NCBI GenBank assembly: GCA_963577065.1
Contig: CAUYXJ010000013.1
Location: forward strand, 1-44,109
DNA: 44,109 nucleotides
Reading direction: 5' to 3'
Source of the DNA: CAUYXJ01 sp963577065
GTDB lineage: Bacteria > Chloroflexota > Dehalococcoidia > Tepidiformales > Tepidiformaceae
Shown here: positions 14,001 to 21,934 of the stretch, one piece after another
How positions within the stretch are numbered: position 1 is the stretch's first letter
Layout: each line of letters starts with the position of its first letter
Made by a program: the position numbers and the translations under genes
The notes under the pieces: generated by a model
Databases searched by the model: none
What the model saw: only the letters and a program-made list of their open reading frames with translations
What the model was told of the DNA's origin: nothing

Positions 14001-14879
14001 CTCCAGCAACGCCTCGTGCTTGGTCTCCGAAGGGTCCTTGGCGATGGTCGTGGGCATGTACGCGTTCTCACCCTCGAGATCCACGTCCTCGAAGAGCTCG
14101 AGGACGCGCTCGTCGGTGCCGAGCACCTTCTCGATTTCGCGCATCGCAGCGTCGCGGGCCTTCTCCGCGTCGGCGCCACCTTCCTTGTCGAAGCGCTTCT
14201 GGGCGGCGAAGTACTTCTCGAACGCCGGGTTCTTCGCATCGCTGGGAAGAAGCCCCGGCTCATCGATTGTCCGGACGAGGACGGAGATCGGGATCTTGCG
14301 CTTGCGGTCGACCTTTACGGAGAGGATGTGCCGCGTCGAGGTTTCGAACTCGAGCCAGGCACCGCGGCTCGGGATCAGCTTGGCGTGGCCGAGCCGCTGG
14401 CCGCTCTGCGGATCGATACCCGCCGTGTAATAGACACCCGGCGAGCGGACGAGCTGGCTGACCACAACCCGTTCCGCGCCGTTGATAATGAACGTGCCCC
14501 GGTCTGTCATCAGGGGGAAATCGCCGAAGAAAAGGCGCTGCTCCTTGATCTCCCCGGACTCCTTGATCCGCAGCTCAACGTCGACGAACAGTGGCGCTGC
14601 GAACGTGATGTCTCGATCCTTGCACTCGTCTTGGGAGTGTTTTGGATCGCGAAACTCGTAGTCGCCAAAGATGAGGTCCATCTTCGCGCCGCTGAAATCC
14701 TGGATTGGCGAGAGCTCGTTGAGGAGCTCGCGGAGGCCCTCTCGTTTGAACCATTCAAAGGAATCGAGTTGCAGTTTGATGAGGCTGGGGATCTCGAGCA
14801 CATTCGGAATAGTGCCGAACGATTGGACGGCAAGAGGGGCACGAGCGCCCGCCCGCGTCCCGTTTAGCGTCGCGGTCAT
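11031..14879 (-). CDS. rpoB: RNA polymerase beta subunit
   Basis: Second large subunit of RNA polymerase; 1282 residues. The rifampicin-pocket region is intact and of sensitive type: SQLSQFMDQTNPL, then THKRRLSALGPGG, then the IETPEGPNIGLI block. The C-terminal KMAGRHGNKGV and DGRTGQPFD blocks are also present. ATG at 14879 is preceded by AAGGAG. It is the first gene of the rpoB-rpoC operon; no rplJ/rplL lies upstream, where clpC sits instead. The last 17 bases overlap the rpoC start, so rpoC translation is probably coupled to rpoB. Confidence 0.98.
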
Positions 14880-14976
14880 GGTCTAGCGACTCCTTCAGGG
14901 CCTAGGTTCTGGATGGCAGCAGGAAATACGGTCGGTGAACTGGGGGGTATGCGCAGGGCATAGCACGCCAGGCTTG

Positions 14977-15006
14977 ATAGTACCTTCAGCCAGGCACGCC
15001 CGTCAA
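14977..15006 (-). promoter_or_regulatory. Promoter of rpoB-rpoC
   Basis: On the minus strand, TTGACG (15001-15006) and TACTAT (14977-14982) are separated by 18 nt, a good sigma-70-type pair. The expected start site leaves a leader of about 90 nt before the rpoB ATG. The rest of the 14880-15032 gap shows nothing else I recognise. Confidence 0.65.
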
Positions 15007-15032
15007 GCGCTCACGCCCTTCATCGTGATTCC

Positions 15033-15051
15033 GGGTAAGGACCCCTTACCC
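15033..15051 (-). terminator. Hairpin at the end of clpC
   Basis: GGGTAAGG (15033-15040), ACC loop, CCTTACCC (15044-15051). The clpC stop codon (15046-15048) lies inside the stem. No strong U-tract follows. It probably separates clpC transcription from the rpoB promoter immediately downstream. Confidence 0.5.
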
Positions 15052-17520
15052 GACGGGCGCCGGTGCCTCCACAGGCTTGATCGTGAGCCCATCGTCATCC
15101 GGGCCGCGGTCGATCACGAGCCGATCCCCTGACCCGAACTCGTTGCTCAGCAGCATCTCGCTGAGCTTGTCTTCGATGTTGTCCACAATCACGCGACGGA
15201 GCGGCCGCGCACCGAAGACCTGGTCGTAGCCCTTCTCGCTGAGCCAATCCTTGGCCGCATCGGTCACTTCGAAGGTGACCGCGCGCATGGCCAGCCGCCG
15301 CTCGACCTGCGAGAGCTCGAGGTCGACGATCCGGCGGATATGCTCCGGTGCGAGCGCGTGGAACACGACCGTGCTGTCGACGCGGTTGAGGAACTCCGGC
15401 CGGAAGACGTTCTTCAGTTCGTTCAGGACCTTGTCCTTCATGCGCTTGTAGCGTTCCTCGTGCGTCTGCGCGTCATCGTGGCTGATCGCGAAGCCAAGCG
15501 ACGAATCGCGCTTGATCAGGTCCGAGCCGACGTTCGAGGTCATGATGATGATGGTGTTACGGAAGTCGACCTTGCGACCCTTGGCATCGGCCAAGCGGCC
15601 CTCGTCGAAGATCTGCAGGAGGAGGTTGAACACCTCCGGATGCGCCTTTTCGATCTCGTCGAGCACGATGAGGCAGTACGGGCGCCTGCGCACGGTGTCC
15701 GTGAGCTGGCCACCATCGTCGTAGCCGACATAGCCCGGAGGCGCACCGATCAGCCGGGCGACGGTGTGCTTTTCGCTGAACTCGCTCATGTCGAGCTTAA
15801 TCATGTTGTCCTGCGACTCGAACATGAACTCCGCGAGCTGACGTGCGAGGTAGGTCTTGCCCACACCGGTGGGGCCGAGGAAGAGGAACACGCCGATCGG
15901 GCGGCGGGGGTCCTTGAGCCCCGCCCGCGCGCGCCGAACCGACTTCGCGATCGACTCGATCGCCTCGTCCTGGCCGATCACCTTCGTGCGCAGCGTGCTT
16001 TCCATCTTGAGCAGGCGAGCGCTCTCCTCGCTAGCAATCTGCGCGGCGGGAATACCGGTCCACATCGCCACGACCTCGGCGATGTCTTCTTCGCTCACGA
16101 CGGGGGTCGCAACGCCACCCTCGCCTTCACCCCACTCACCCATCTCGTCGATCTTGATCACGATCTTCGCCTCGCGGTCCGTCAGCTCGGAGGCGTATTC
16201 GAGCTGCTGGGCCTCGGTCGCCTGATCGCGCTCGCGGCGCAGACTCTCGAGGCCCTTGAGCGCCTCCTGAGGCGAAGGCGGCGTGGCCGCGCGGCGGATG
16301 CGCACGCGGCTCGAGGCCTCGTCGATCAGGTCGATGGCCTTGTCCGGGAGGAAGCGCTCGGTCACGTAGCGGTCCGAGAGCCGCGCTGCCGACACCAGGG
16401 CGTCGTCGCTGATCTTGAGGTTGTGGTGCTCCTCGTAGCGGCCGCGGATCCCGCGCAGGATCTCGATCGTCTCCTCCACCGTGGGCTCTTCGACCACGAT
16501 CGGCTGGAACCGCCGCTCGAGCGCTGCATCGCGCTCGATGTGCTTGCGGTACTCGTCGAGGGTGGTGGCCCCGATGCACTGCAGCTCCCCGCGCGCAAGC
16601 GCGGGCTTGAGGATATTGGCGGCATCGACCGCGCCTTCGGCGGCGCCCGCGCCGACAAGCATGTGCAGCTCGTCGATGAAGAGGATGCAGTTGCCTGCCG
16701 TCTTGATCTCTTCGATGACCTTCTTGAGGCGCTCTTCGAACTCCCCCCGGTACTTCGTGCCCGCTACCAACGAGCCGATATCGAGCGAGAGCAGGCGCTT
16801 CTCCTTGAGTGTCTCAGGGACATCACCGGAGTTGATGCGCTGGGCGAGCAGCTCCGCGATCGCGGTCTTCCCGACCCCCGGCTCGCCGATCAGGACGGGA
16901 TTGTTCTTGGTGCGCCGGGAGAGGATCTGGACCACTCGCTCGAGCTCCGTCGAGCGCCCGATCACCGGGTCGATCTGCCCGGCGCGAGCAGCGGCCGTAA
17001 GCTCGGCCCCAAGCTGATCGACGGTGGGCGTGCGGCTGGCCTGGCGGGTGCCACCGGCAGCCGCGGCCTGCGGCGGGGACTGGCTGAGGATGCGCGTCGT
17101 CTCGGCGCGCACGCGCTCGAGGTTGACGCCCAGGCTCTCGAGAACGCCAGCGGCAATGCCCTCACCCTCGCGTACGAGGCCGAGGAGGAGGTGCTCGGTT
17201 CCGATATAGGTGTGGTTGAGGCGCCGCGCCTCGTCCACAGCGAGCTCGATTACCTTCTTCGCACGAGGAGTAAGGCCGATCTCGCCGAGGACCGTGCGGT
17301 CGCCGCGGCCGATGATGAACTCGACCGCCGAGCGGACCTTGTTGAGTTCGACGCCGAGGTTCGAGAGCACCTTGGCGGCGACCCCATCACCCTCACGCAC
17401 GAGGCCAAGCAGGATGTGCTCGGTCCCGATGTAGTTGTGGTTGAAGCGGTGCGCTTCCTCTTGGGCGAGCGTAAGCACGCGGCGTGCGCGCTCCGTGAAC
17501 TTGTCAAATCGATCCGCCAT
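15046..17520 (-). CDS. clpC: ATP-dependent protease ATPase subunit ClpC
   Basis: AAA+ unfoldase that feeds proteins to ClpP; 824 residues. Two N-terminal Clp repeats (RFNHNYIGTEHILLGL and RLNHTYIGTEHLLLGL) occupy roughly residues 1-150. The first ATPase module has GEPGVGKT and LFIDELHMLVGAG. The middle segment contains a short, acidic, degenerate UVR-like region (EWGEGEGG). The second module has GPTGVGKTYLARQ and the C-terminal GARPLRR. No ctsR or mcsAB genes lie nearby. It starts 10 nt after the stop of the S1-like gene, so the two form an operon, an uncommon partnership. Confidence 0.96.
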   Translation of the reverse strand: MADRFDKFTERARRVLTLAQEEAHRFNHNYIGTEHILLGLVREGDGVAAKVLSNLGVELNKVRSAVEFIIGRGDRTVLGEIGLTPRAKKVIELAVDEARRLNHTYIGTEHLLLGLVREGEGIAAGVLESLGVNLERVRAETTRILSQSPPQAAAAGGTRQASRTPTVDQLGAELTAAARAGQIDPVIGRSTELERVVQILSRRTKNNPVLIGEPGVGKTAIAELLAQRINSGDVPETLKEKRLLSLDIGSLVAGTKYRGEFEERLKKVIEEIKTAGNCILFIDELHMLVGAGAAEGAVDAANILKPALARGELQCIGATTLDEYRKHIERDAALERRFQPIVVEEPTVEETIEILRGIRGRYEEHHNLKISDDALVSAARLSDRYVTERFLPDKAIDLIDEASSRVRIRRAATPPSPQEALKGLESLRRERDQATEAQQLEYASELTDREAKIVIKIDEMGEWGEGEGGVATPVVSEEDIAEVVAMWTGIPAAQIASEESARLLKMESTLRTKVIGQDEAIESIAKSVRRARAGLKDPRRPIGVFLFLGPTGVGKTYLARQLAEFMFESQDNMIKLDMSEFSEKHTVARLIGAPPGYVGYDDGGQLTDTVRRRPYCLIVLDEIEKAHPEVFNLLLQIFDEGRLADAKGRKVDFRNTIIIMTSNVGSDLIKRDSSLGFAISHDDAQTHEERYKRMKDKVLNELKNVFRPEFLNRVDSTVVFHALAPEHIRRIVDLELSQVERRLAMRAVTFEVTDAAKDWLSEKGYDQVFGARPLRRVIVDNIEDKLSEMLLSNEFGSGDRLVIDRGPDDDGLTIKPVEAPAPVG

Positions 17521-17530
17521 GGCCTTCCCC

Positions 17531-19690
17531 TCAGCTGCTCGCCGGCTGCTGCGACTGGGCGCCGCTCTCGCCAGATGCTGTCACCGCCTCCGCCTCGGAC
17601 GCGTTGGCGTCCGCGCGGCTGTTCTCATCGTCTGTCTCCTCGGGTGCAAGCATCACCTCGGAGGAGTCCTGAGTTTCCTCCGGGTCGTCACTGCTTTCTG
17701 TGCTCTCTGTATTGGCGCCGATCGGTTCAGCTTCAGCGGCGAGCGGTTCCGCAACTTCAGCCCCGTCACTGCTCGGCTCGTCGATGGACGCCTCTCGCTC
17801 TGCGTCCACTTCTGCCTCAGCCGAAGCCTCGGCCGCGGCCTCCTCTTCCCCAGAGGGAGCCTCCCCCTCGGGGGAATCGTCCGGCGTCTCGCCGGCCGCT
17901 GCGGTCGCAACGTCCGCCTCGCCCGCAGAAGCCTCAGCCTGGGTTGCTTCATCCTCGGCGAAGGTGGCGCTGCCATCTGCGTTCTCGAGGGCTTGCGCGA
18001 AAGCATGGGCGAACGCCGACACCGGTTCGGGATCGTCTGCTACCGCCTGCTCGACTGCTTCCTGAGCGGTGCGCGCCTGCGTTCGTACCTGAGACTCGTC
18101 ACGCTCGGGAAGACCGAACTCGGAGCGGACATCGTCCGGCCAGTCGATCACGGACCCGTCCCGGTTGAAGCCAAAGCCCATCGCCTCAGCGTCGTTCCGC
18201 GCCTGGCGCAGGCTCAGCCCGAGGCGGTGGCGGTCCTTCTCGATACGCACCAGCTTGACCGGGACGACATCGCCTTCATTCAGCACCTCCTTCGGGTGCT
18301 GAATGCGACGGTTGGTCACCTCAGAGATATGGATCAGACCTTCGATCGGGCCATCGAGGCGCACGAACGAGCCGAAGGGCATCAGCTTCGTCACGCGGCC
18401 GATGAGGACCTGGCCGATGACGAAGCGGTCAACGGCGTTGTCCCACTCCTCGGGATGCGCCCGCTTGAGCGAGAGCGAGATCTTGTGGGCCTCGCGATCC
18501 ACTTTGAGTACGTACGCCTTGACTTCATCGCCGACGGTGAAGAGATCCTTCGCCTTCTTGCCCCGCTCCCACGTGAGCTCGGTGAGGTGGGCGAGCCCGT
18601 CGGCGCCGCCGAGGTCGATGAAGACACCGAAGTCCGTTATCGAGGAGACCCGACCGTCTCGGATCTCGCCTTCCTGGAGGTCTTCGATGATGCGTTCTTT
18701 CTGTTCGCGTCGCCATTCGGCCATGGCCGCACGCTCGGAAAGAATCGCGCGGTTCTTGCGCCGGTTCAGCTCGATGACCTTGAGCCGGATCTCCTTCCCG
18801 ACAAGGGTCGCGAGAGCGTTGTTCGCGTCTGGATCATCCCGCCGAATGCTGTCCACCTGGGAGAGCGGGATAAACGCGTTCACGCCTTCGACATTGGCGA
18901 GGATGCCACCGCGATTGTGGCCCACCACTTCGCCAGTGAAGGTCTCGCCGCTCTCGAGGCGCGCAGCGAGGATGTCCCAGCCCTCTTCGCCGCGGGCGCG
19001 GTCGAGCGAGACGATGCCATGGCCCTCGGCGCTCATCGGCTGCAGGACCATCACGCGGACGCTGTCACCCGTCTTCAGGCGGGTCTGCCCCTCGGCGCCC
19101 ATCGAGAGCATCTCGGTCTGGGGGATGACGGCCTCGGTCTTGGTGCCAACATCGACGATCACGCCATCCGGGGAGGCGCCCATCACGACGCCATCGATGA
19201 TCTCGCCGCGGCGTAGATTGCCCGGCTGCGCGGCCTCGGTTTCGAGGAGCGCGGCCATGTCCATCTCGCCCGACGGTTCGGGGGCCGGCTCGGCTCGGGC
19301 CGGCTCGGGCTCGACCGCTGCCTCTACTGGCGCGGGCGGCTCGGGGATGTCCTCTGGCGGCGGAGGCGCGGCCGCAAACGCAGGCTCGGGTGTCGCGGCT
19401 TCGACCGTCTCCGGGGCAGCCTCGGACCAGGGAGCCACAGGCTCTGGTGTTGGTTCGTCAAGCGCTTCCGGGGCGGCCTCGGCCACAGGCTCTGGCATGG
19501 GCGCGTCAACCGTCTCCGGGACGGCCTCAGGCTCGGGAGCCGCGGCCTCAGCCGCAGGCTCTGGCGTGGGTACTTCGACCACCTTCGGAGCGGTCTCGCT
19601 GGGGGTAGAGGGTGGATCCGCGACGGCGCCGGTCGCAGGGACCGTGGCGTCGCTCTTGCCGGCCTCGGGGGCCGATTCGTCGGTGGACAC
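17531..19690 (-). CDS. rpsA: S1-domain RNA-binding protein (ribosomal protein S1-like) with long acidic tails
   Basis: Holds mRNA to the ribosome if it is a true S1. Four S1 (OB-fold) repeats occupy about residues 160-500 (for example GEIIDGVVMGASPDGVIVDV, then GEIRDGRVSSITDFGVFIDL and GQVLIGRVTKLMPFGSFVRL). They are flanked by about 150 residues rich in Pro/Glu/Ala at the N-terminus and about 180 very acidic residues at the C-terminus, both predicted disordered. I start at GTG (19688-19690), with GGAG 9 nt upstream. Bacterial S1 proteins with four to six repeats lack such a long N-terminal extension, so the tails are unusual. clpC follows after 10 nt. The gene symbol is a family assignment, not proof of ribosome binding. 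Confidence 0.87.
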   Translation of the reverse strand: MSTDESAPEAGKSDATVPATGAVADPPSTPSETAPKVVEVPTPEPAAEAAAPEPEAVPETVDAPMPEPVAEAAPEALDEPTPEPVAPWSEAAPETVEAATPEPAFAAAPPPPEDIPEPPAPVEAAVEPEPARAEPAPEPSGEMDMAALLETEAAQPGNLRRGEIIDGVVMGASPDGVIVDVGTKTEAVIPQTEMLSMGAEGQTRLKTGDSVRVMVLQPMSAEGHGIVSLDRARGEEGWDILAARLESGETFTGEVVGHNRGGILANVEGVNAFIPLSQVDSIRRDDPDANNALATLVGKEIRLKVIELNRRKNRAILSERAAMAEWRREQKERIIEDLQEGEIRDGRVSSITDFGVFIDLGGADGLAHLTELTWERGKKAKDLFTVGDEVKAYVLKVDREAHKISLSLKRAHPEEWDNAVDRFVIGQVLIGRVTKLMPFGSFVRLDGPIEGLIHISEVTNRRIQHPKEVLNEGDVVPVKLVRIEKDRHRLGLSLRQARNDAEAMGFGFNRDGSVIDWPDDVRSEFGLPERDESQVRTQARTAQEAVEQAVADDPEPVSAFAHAFAQALENADGSATFAEDEATQAEASAGEADVATAAAGETPDDSPEGEAPSGEEEAAAEASAEAEVDAEREASIDEPSSDGAEVAEPLAAEAEPIGANTESTESSDDPEETQDSSEVMLAPEETDDENSRADANASEAEAVTASGESGAQSQQPASS

Positions 19691-19763
19691 TGGTGGGCTC
19701 CGTCTGACCGCATTGCCCGTCTGGGTGAAGGGAAGGACGGCCGCTGTGCTTATGGATAGGAAG

Positions 19764-19772
19764 AGTGTAGCA
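19764..19772 (-). promoter_or_regulatory. Possible extended -10 promoter of rpsA-clpC
   Basis: TGCTACACT on the minus strand combines a TGn extension with a TACACT box about 75 nt before the GTG. No convincing -35 at 16-18 nt. Confidence 0.35.
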
Positions 19773-20002
19773 GTGCCCTAATCAAGGTGCGAAGCGATGC
19801 ACGCACCGCCCCGCTCCGGTCAGCCCTGGGCTCGCACCGCGTCTTTACGCGGCGGTCCCTCGCCCCGGCCCGCCCTACGGCAGCGACGGACAGAATCCGG
19901 CGTCGCCGGGATCGATCTGGCTAAAAGGAGAATCAAACGAGCGAGCGCGCAGCAGGGCGACATCCGCGCCCCCGCGAAGCAGTCGAGTGAACGAGAGAAA
20001 GA
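19773..20002. other. Non-coding gap between rpsA promoter and 5S rRNA
   Basis: About 230 bases with no credible gene or tRNA. It holds small hairpins (CCGCG-TCTTTA-CGCGG at 19837-19852; CCGGC-GTC-GCCGG near 19900). One of these may end 5S transcription, but none has a U-tract. Confidence 0.4.
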
Positions 20003-20119
20003 ACCGGCGGCGGCCTATTTTCCCACCCAGTTACCCAGGCAGTATCGTCGGCGCTGAGGCGTTTCACTTCCGTGTTCGGGATGGGAACGGGTGGGGCCAC
20101 CTCGCTCTAGCCACCAGAA
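20003..20119 (-). rRNA. rrf: 5S ribosomal RNA
   Basis: The minus strand carries the hallmark 5S segments: CCCACCCGTTCCCATCCCG, AACACGGAAGTGAAACGC, then GCGCCGACGATACTGC and TGGGTAACTGGGTGGG with AATAGGCCGCCGCCGG at the end. The terminal stem pairs CTGGTGGC (5' end) with GCCGCCGG (3' end), using two G-U pairs. Ends are given to within a few bases. No 16S, 23S or tRNA is adjacent: a membrane protein gene lies upstream and rpsA downstream, so this is a solitary 5S gene. Confidence 0.95.
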
Positions 20120-20124
20120 GCATC

Positions 20125-20154
20125 AGTATCCGGTGGGCGCCGGGCCCGTGGCAA
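20125..20154 (-). promoter_or_regulatory. Promoter of the solitary 5S rRNA gene
   Basis: TTGCCA (20149-20154) and GATACT (20125-20130) on the minus strand are 18 nt apart. The -10 ends about 7 nt before the 5S 5' end, exactly where a promoter for an unprocessed 5S transcript would be expected. Confidence 0.55.
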
Positions 20155-20159
20155 GTGGT

Positions 20160-21302
20160 CTACACATCAACGGCGACCCCGACGAGCGCCCCGATGCCGA
20201 ACGTCACGCCCGCGGCCACCAGTCCCAAAACGAGCATGCGCGCACCTGAATAGAGCGCGGAGCGTCCGGTCCAGAGCGTCACCGCCGCGCCGAGGATATA
20301 GAGCCCGATCGCGCCAAGCGCGATGCTCAGGCCGATAGCGAGCGCGCCATCGAGGAACAGCCAGGGAATGACCGGGAGCACCGCGCCGAGCGCGAAGAGG
20401 AAGAACGAGGTGAGGGCCGCTACCCAAGGGCTGGCAGCGTCCGCCGGAGACATCCCCAGCTCCTCCCGGACGAGCGTGTCGAGCGCCGTCGCAGGATCCG
20501 CCAGCACACGATCGGCAGTAGCGCGAGCATCCGCCTCCGATAGGCCCTTCACCTGGTAGATGAGCGCCAGCTCCTCGCGCTCCTCCTCGGGGTTCATCTC
20601 GAGCTCCTCACGCTCGATTCCAACCTGGCGTTCAAAGGCCTCACGAGTACTGAGCACGCTCACCCACTCGCCCAGGGCCATGCTGATGGCGCCAGCGAGG
20701 AGCCCGGCAATTCCCGCTAAGGCGACGAATTCGCGGCCCGGATCCGCACCAGCGACACCCATCACGAGGCTGAGGTTCGAGACGAGCCCGTCGTTCGCAC
20801 CGAGGACGGCGGCGCGCAGGGCGTTCCCCGAAGCAGAGCGATGGCGCCCCTCGATCCGGGCGACGTTGACCTCACGGCCGGGCTCGCGCCCCAGCTCTTG
20901 GAAGAGCCGTGCATGTGAGCGCTCGGCCCTTGGCAAGCCGTGCGCAATCGCCTCGGGCTGGTCGTCGTACATCGTGACCGCGCCCGCTTCCATCCGTTCC
21001 ACGATCGGGGTCACGAACTGCGTGCCGAAGCGCCGCGCGAGCAACCCGAGGACACGCACGCGAAAGCCCGGCCGAGGATCGGGGACGGCGGCACCGCCCT
21101 CGCGCAGCTTCTCCCGCCAAAGCTCGATGTGGCTGCCCTCGCTTTCGGCGAGACGGCGAAAGACCTCTTTCAGACTGGGATCGTCTTCGGCCTCGGCCAA
21201 ACGCAGGTACAGCGCCTGGCCATCGACCTCCTCCCGGAGGTTCGCGCGAAAGCGCTTGATATCAGCTCGCGAGAGCGTCGGGGGCGTCTCGGGCGGTGCC
21301 AC
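20160..21302 (-). CDS. Ferritin-like/VIT1 (CCC1) fusion, membrane-bound ferritin (MbfA-type) iron/manganese transporter
   Basis: A 380-residue fusion. Residues ~10-150 form a rubrerythrin/ferritin-like helical domain with the metal ligands in LREEVDGQALYL, SEGSHIELWRE and ERSHARLFQE. Residues ~170-380 form a VIT1/CCC1 membrane domain, marked by GANDGLVSNLSLVMGVAGA and several hydrophobic helices. Related MbfA proteins export iron and protect against peroxide. The start is GTG at 21300-21302; there is no Shine-Dalgarno, but TAGACT ends 6 nt upstream. Its stop lies 6 nt before the -35 of the 5S gene. Confidence 0.88.
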   Translation of the reverse strand: MAPPETPPTLSRADIKRFRANLREEVDGQALYLRLAEAEDDPSLKEVFRRLAESEGSHIELWREKLREGGAAVPDPRPGFRVRVLGLLARRFGTQFVTPIVERMEAGAVTMYDDQPEAIAHGLPRAERSHARLFQELGREPGREVNVARIEGRHRSASGNALRAAVLGANDGLVSNLSLVMGVAGADPGREFVALAGIAGLLAGAISMALGEWVSVLSTREAFERQVGIEREELEMNPEEEREELALIYQVKGLSEADARATADRVLADPATALDTLVREELGMSPADAASPWVAALTSFFLFALGAVLPVIPWLFLDGALAIGLSIALGAIGLYILGAAVTLWTGRSALYSGARMLVLGLVAAGVTFGIGALVGVAVDV

Positions 21303-21308
21303 ACCCCC

Positions 21309-21314
21309 AGTCTA
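21309..21314 (-). promoter_or_regulatory. Candidate -10 box of the ferritin/VIT1 gene
   Basis: TAGACT, 6 nt, GTG on the minus strand; no Shine-Dalgarno between. It fits the leaderless pattern. Confidence 0.4.
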
Positions 21315-21363
21315 CGAGGGACTTGGGGTCGGGCCAGGGGCGCCCGCGGTTGGGCGGCGGGGG

Positions 21364-21816
21364 TCAGGCGACCGCGACCGACTCGATGATCCGGACGTAG
21401 CCCGCCGGGATCCCGTGCTCGCGCGCACCCTCGAGCAGGAGCGCGCGGTATCCCGCGGTGGTGGGGCCCTCCCCTGCGGGCTCGCAGATGACGTAAGCGA
21501 ACGCCTGAGCGGGATCGCCCGTAAGGGTCTCGACCCCCACGACGAAGCGGCGGTACTGCCCGCGGGCCACCCCCTCGTGGCGATCGAGCGCCACGAGATG
21601 GGCCTCGCTCACCACCCAGAGAACGCCCCAGAGCTCGTCACCAGCGGAGACCACGATGTCCGCCACGCGGCCGCCGCGGCGTTCGCTCCACTTGTCGAAG
21701 GCCAGCCGATACCCCGTGAGGCGCGCCGGACCCTGCGCCGTGGCACCTGGGCAGCGCTCGGCCATCTGCGCTGAGGACATGTTCGAGCCGTAAGCGAAGT
21801 AGGGCAGCGGGGCCAT
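21364..21816 (-). CDS. Gamma-glutamylcyclotransferase-like (GGCT/AIG2) protein
   Basis: A 150-residue GGCT-fold protein. The substrate-binding signature YFAYGSNM is at residues 6-13, and the likely catalytic acid is Glu81 in ALDRHEGV. The family releases 5-oxoproline from gamma-glutamyl amines or peptides; the substrate here is unknown. ATG at 21816 has no Shine-Dalgarno, but TAACCT (21823-21828 on the minus strand) lies 6 nt upstream, again suggesting a leaderless mRNA. It is divergent from the secreted CAP-domain gene. Confidence 0.85.
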   Translation of the reverse strand: MAPLPYFAYGSNMSSAQMAERCPGATAQGPARLTGYRLAFDKWSERRGGRVADIVVSAGDELWGVLWVVSEAHLVALDRHEGVARGQYRRFVVGVETLTGDPAQAFAYVICEPAGEGPTTAGYRALLLEGAREHGIPAGYVRIIESVAVA

Positions 21817-21822
21817 CGCATC

Positions 21823-21828
21823 AGGTTA
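21823..21828 (-). promoter_or_regulatory. Candidate -10 box of the GGCT-like gene
   Basis: TAACCT, 6 nt, ATG on the minus strand with no Shine-Dalgarno. Confidence 0.35.
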
Positions 21829-21898
21829 CAGCCGGGGGAACAGCCGGTGTCCCGCCCTTCCCCGAGCGAGCGGACCGCCGACTCATCACCTAGGGACT

Positions 21899-21912
21899 TT
21901 CCCTTAAGGGAA
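21899..21912. promoter_or_regulatory. 14-bp perfect palindrome upstream of the CAP-domain gene
   Basis: TTCCCTTAAGGGAA lies 22 nt before the ATG of the secreted protein gene, just upstream of its Shine-Dalgarno. It may be an operator or an RNA element. Related CCCTAAG boxes occur upstream of the sortase gene. Confidence 0.35.
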
Positions 21913-21934
21913 GCCACCCGGGGAGGAGCTCGCT

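Noticed and set aside
19800..20000. tRNA, SRP RNA, tmRNA or RNase P RNA in the gap beside 5S
   Set aside because: None of the hallmark motifs is present on either strand.
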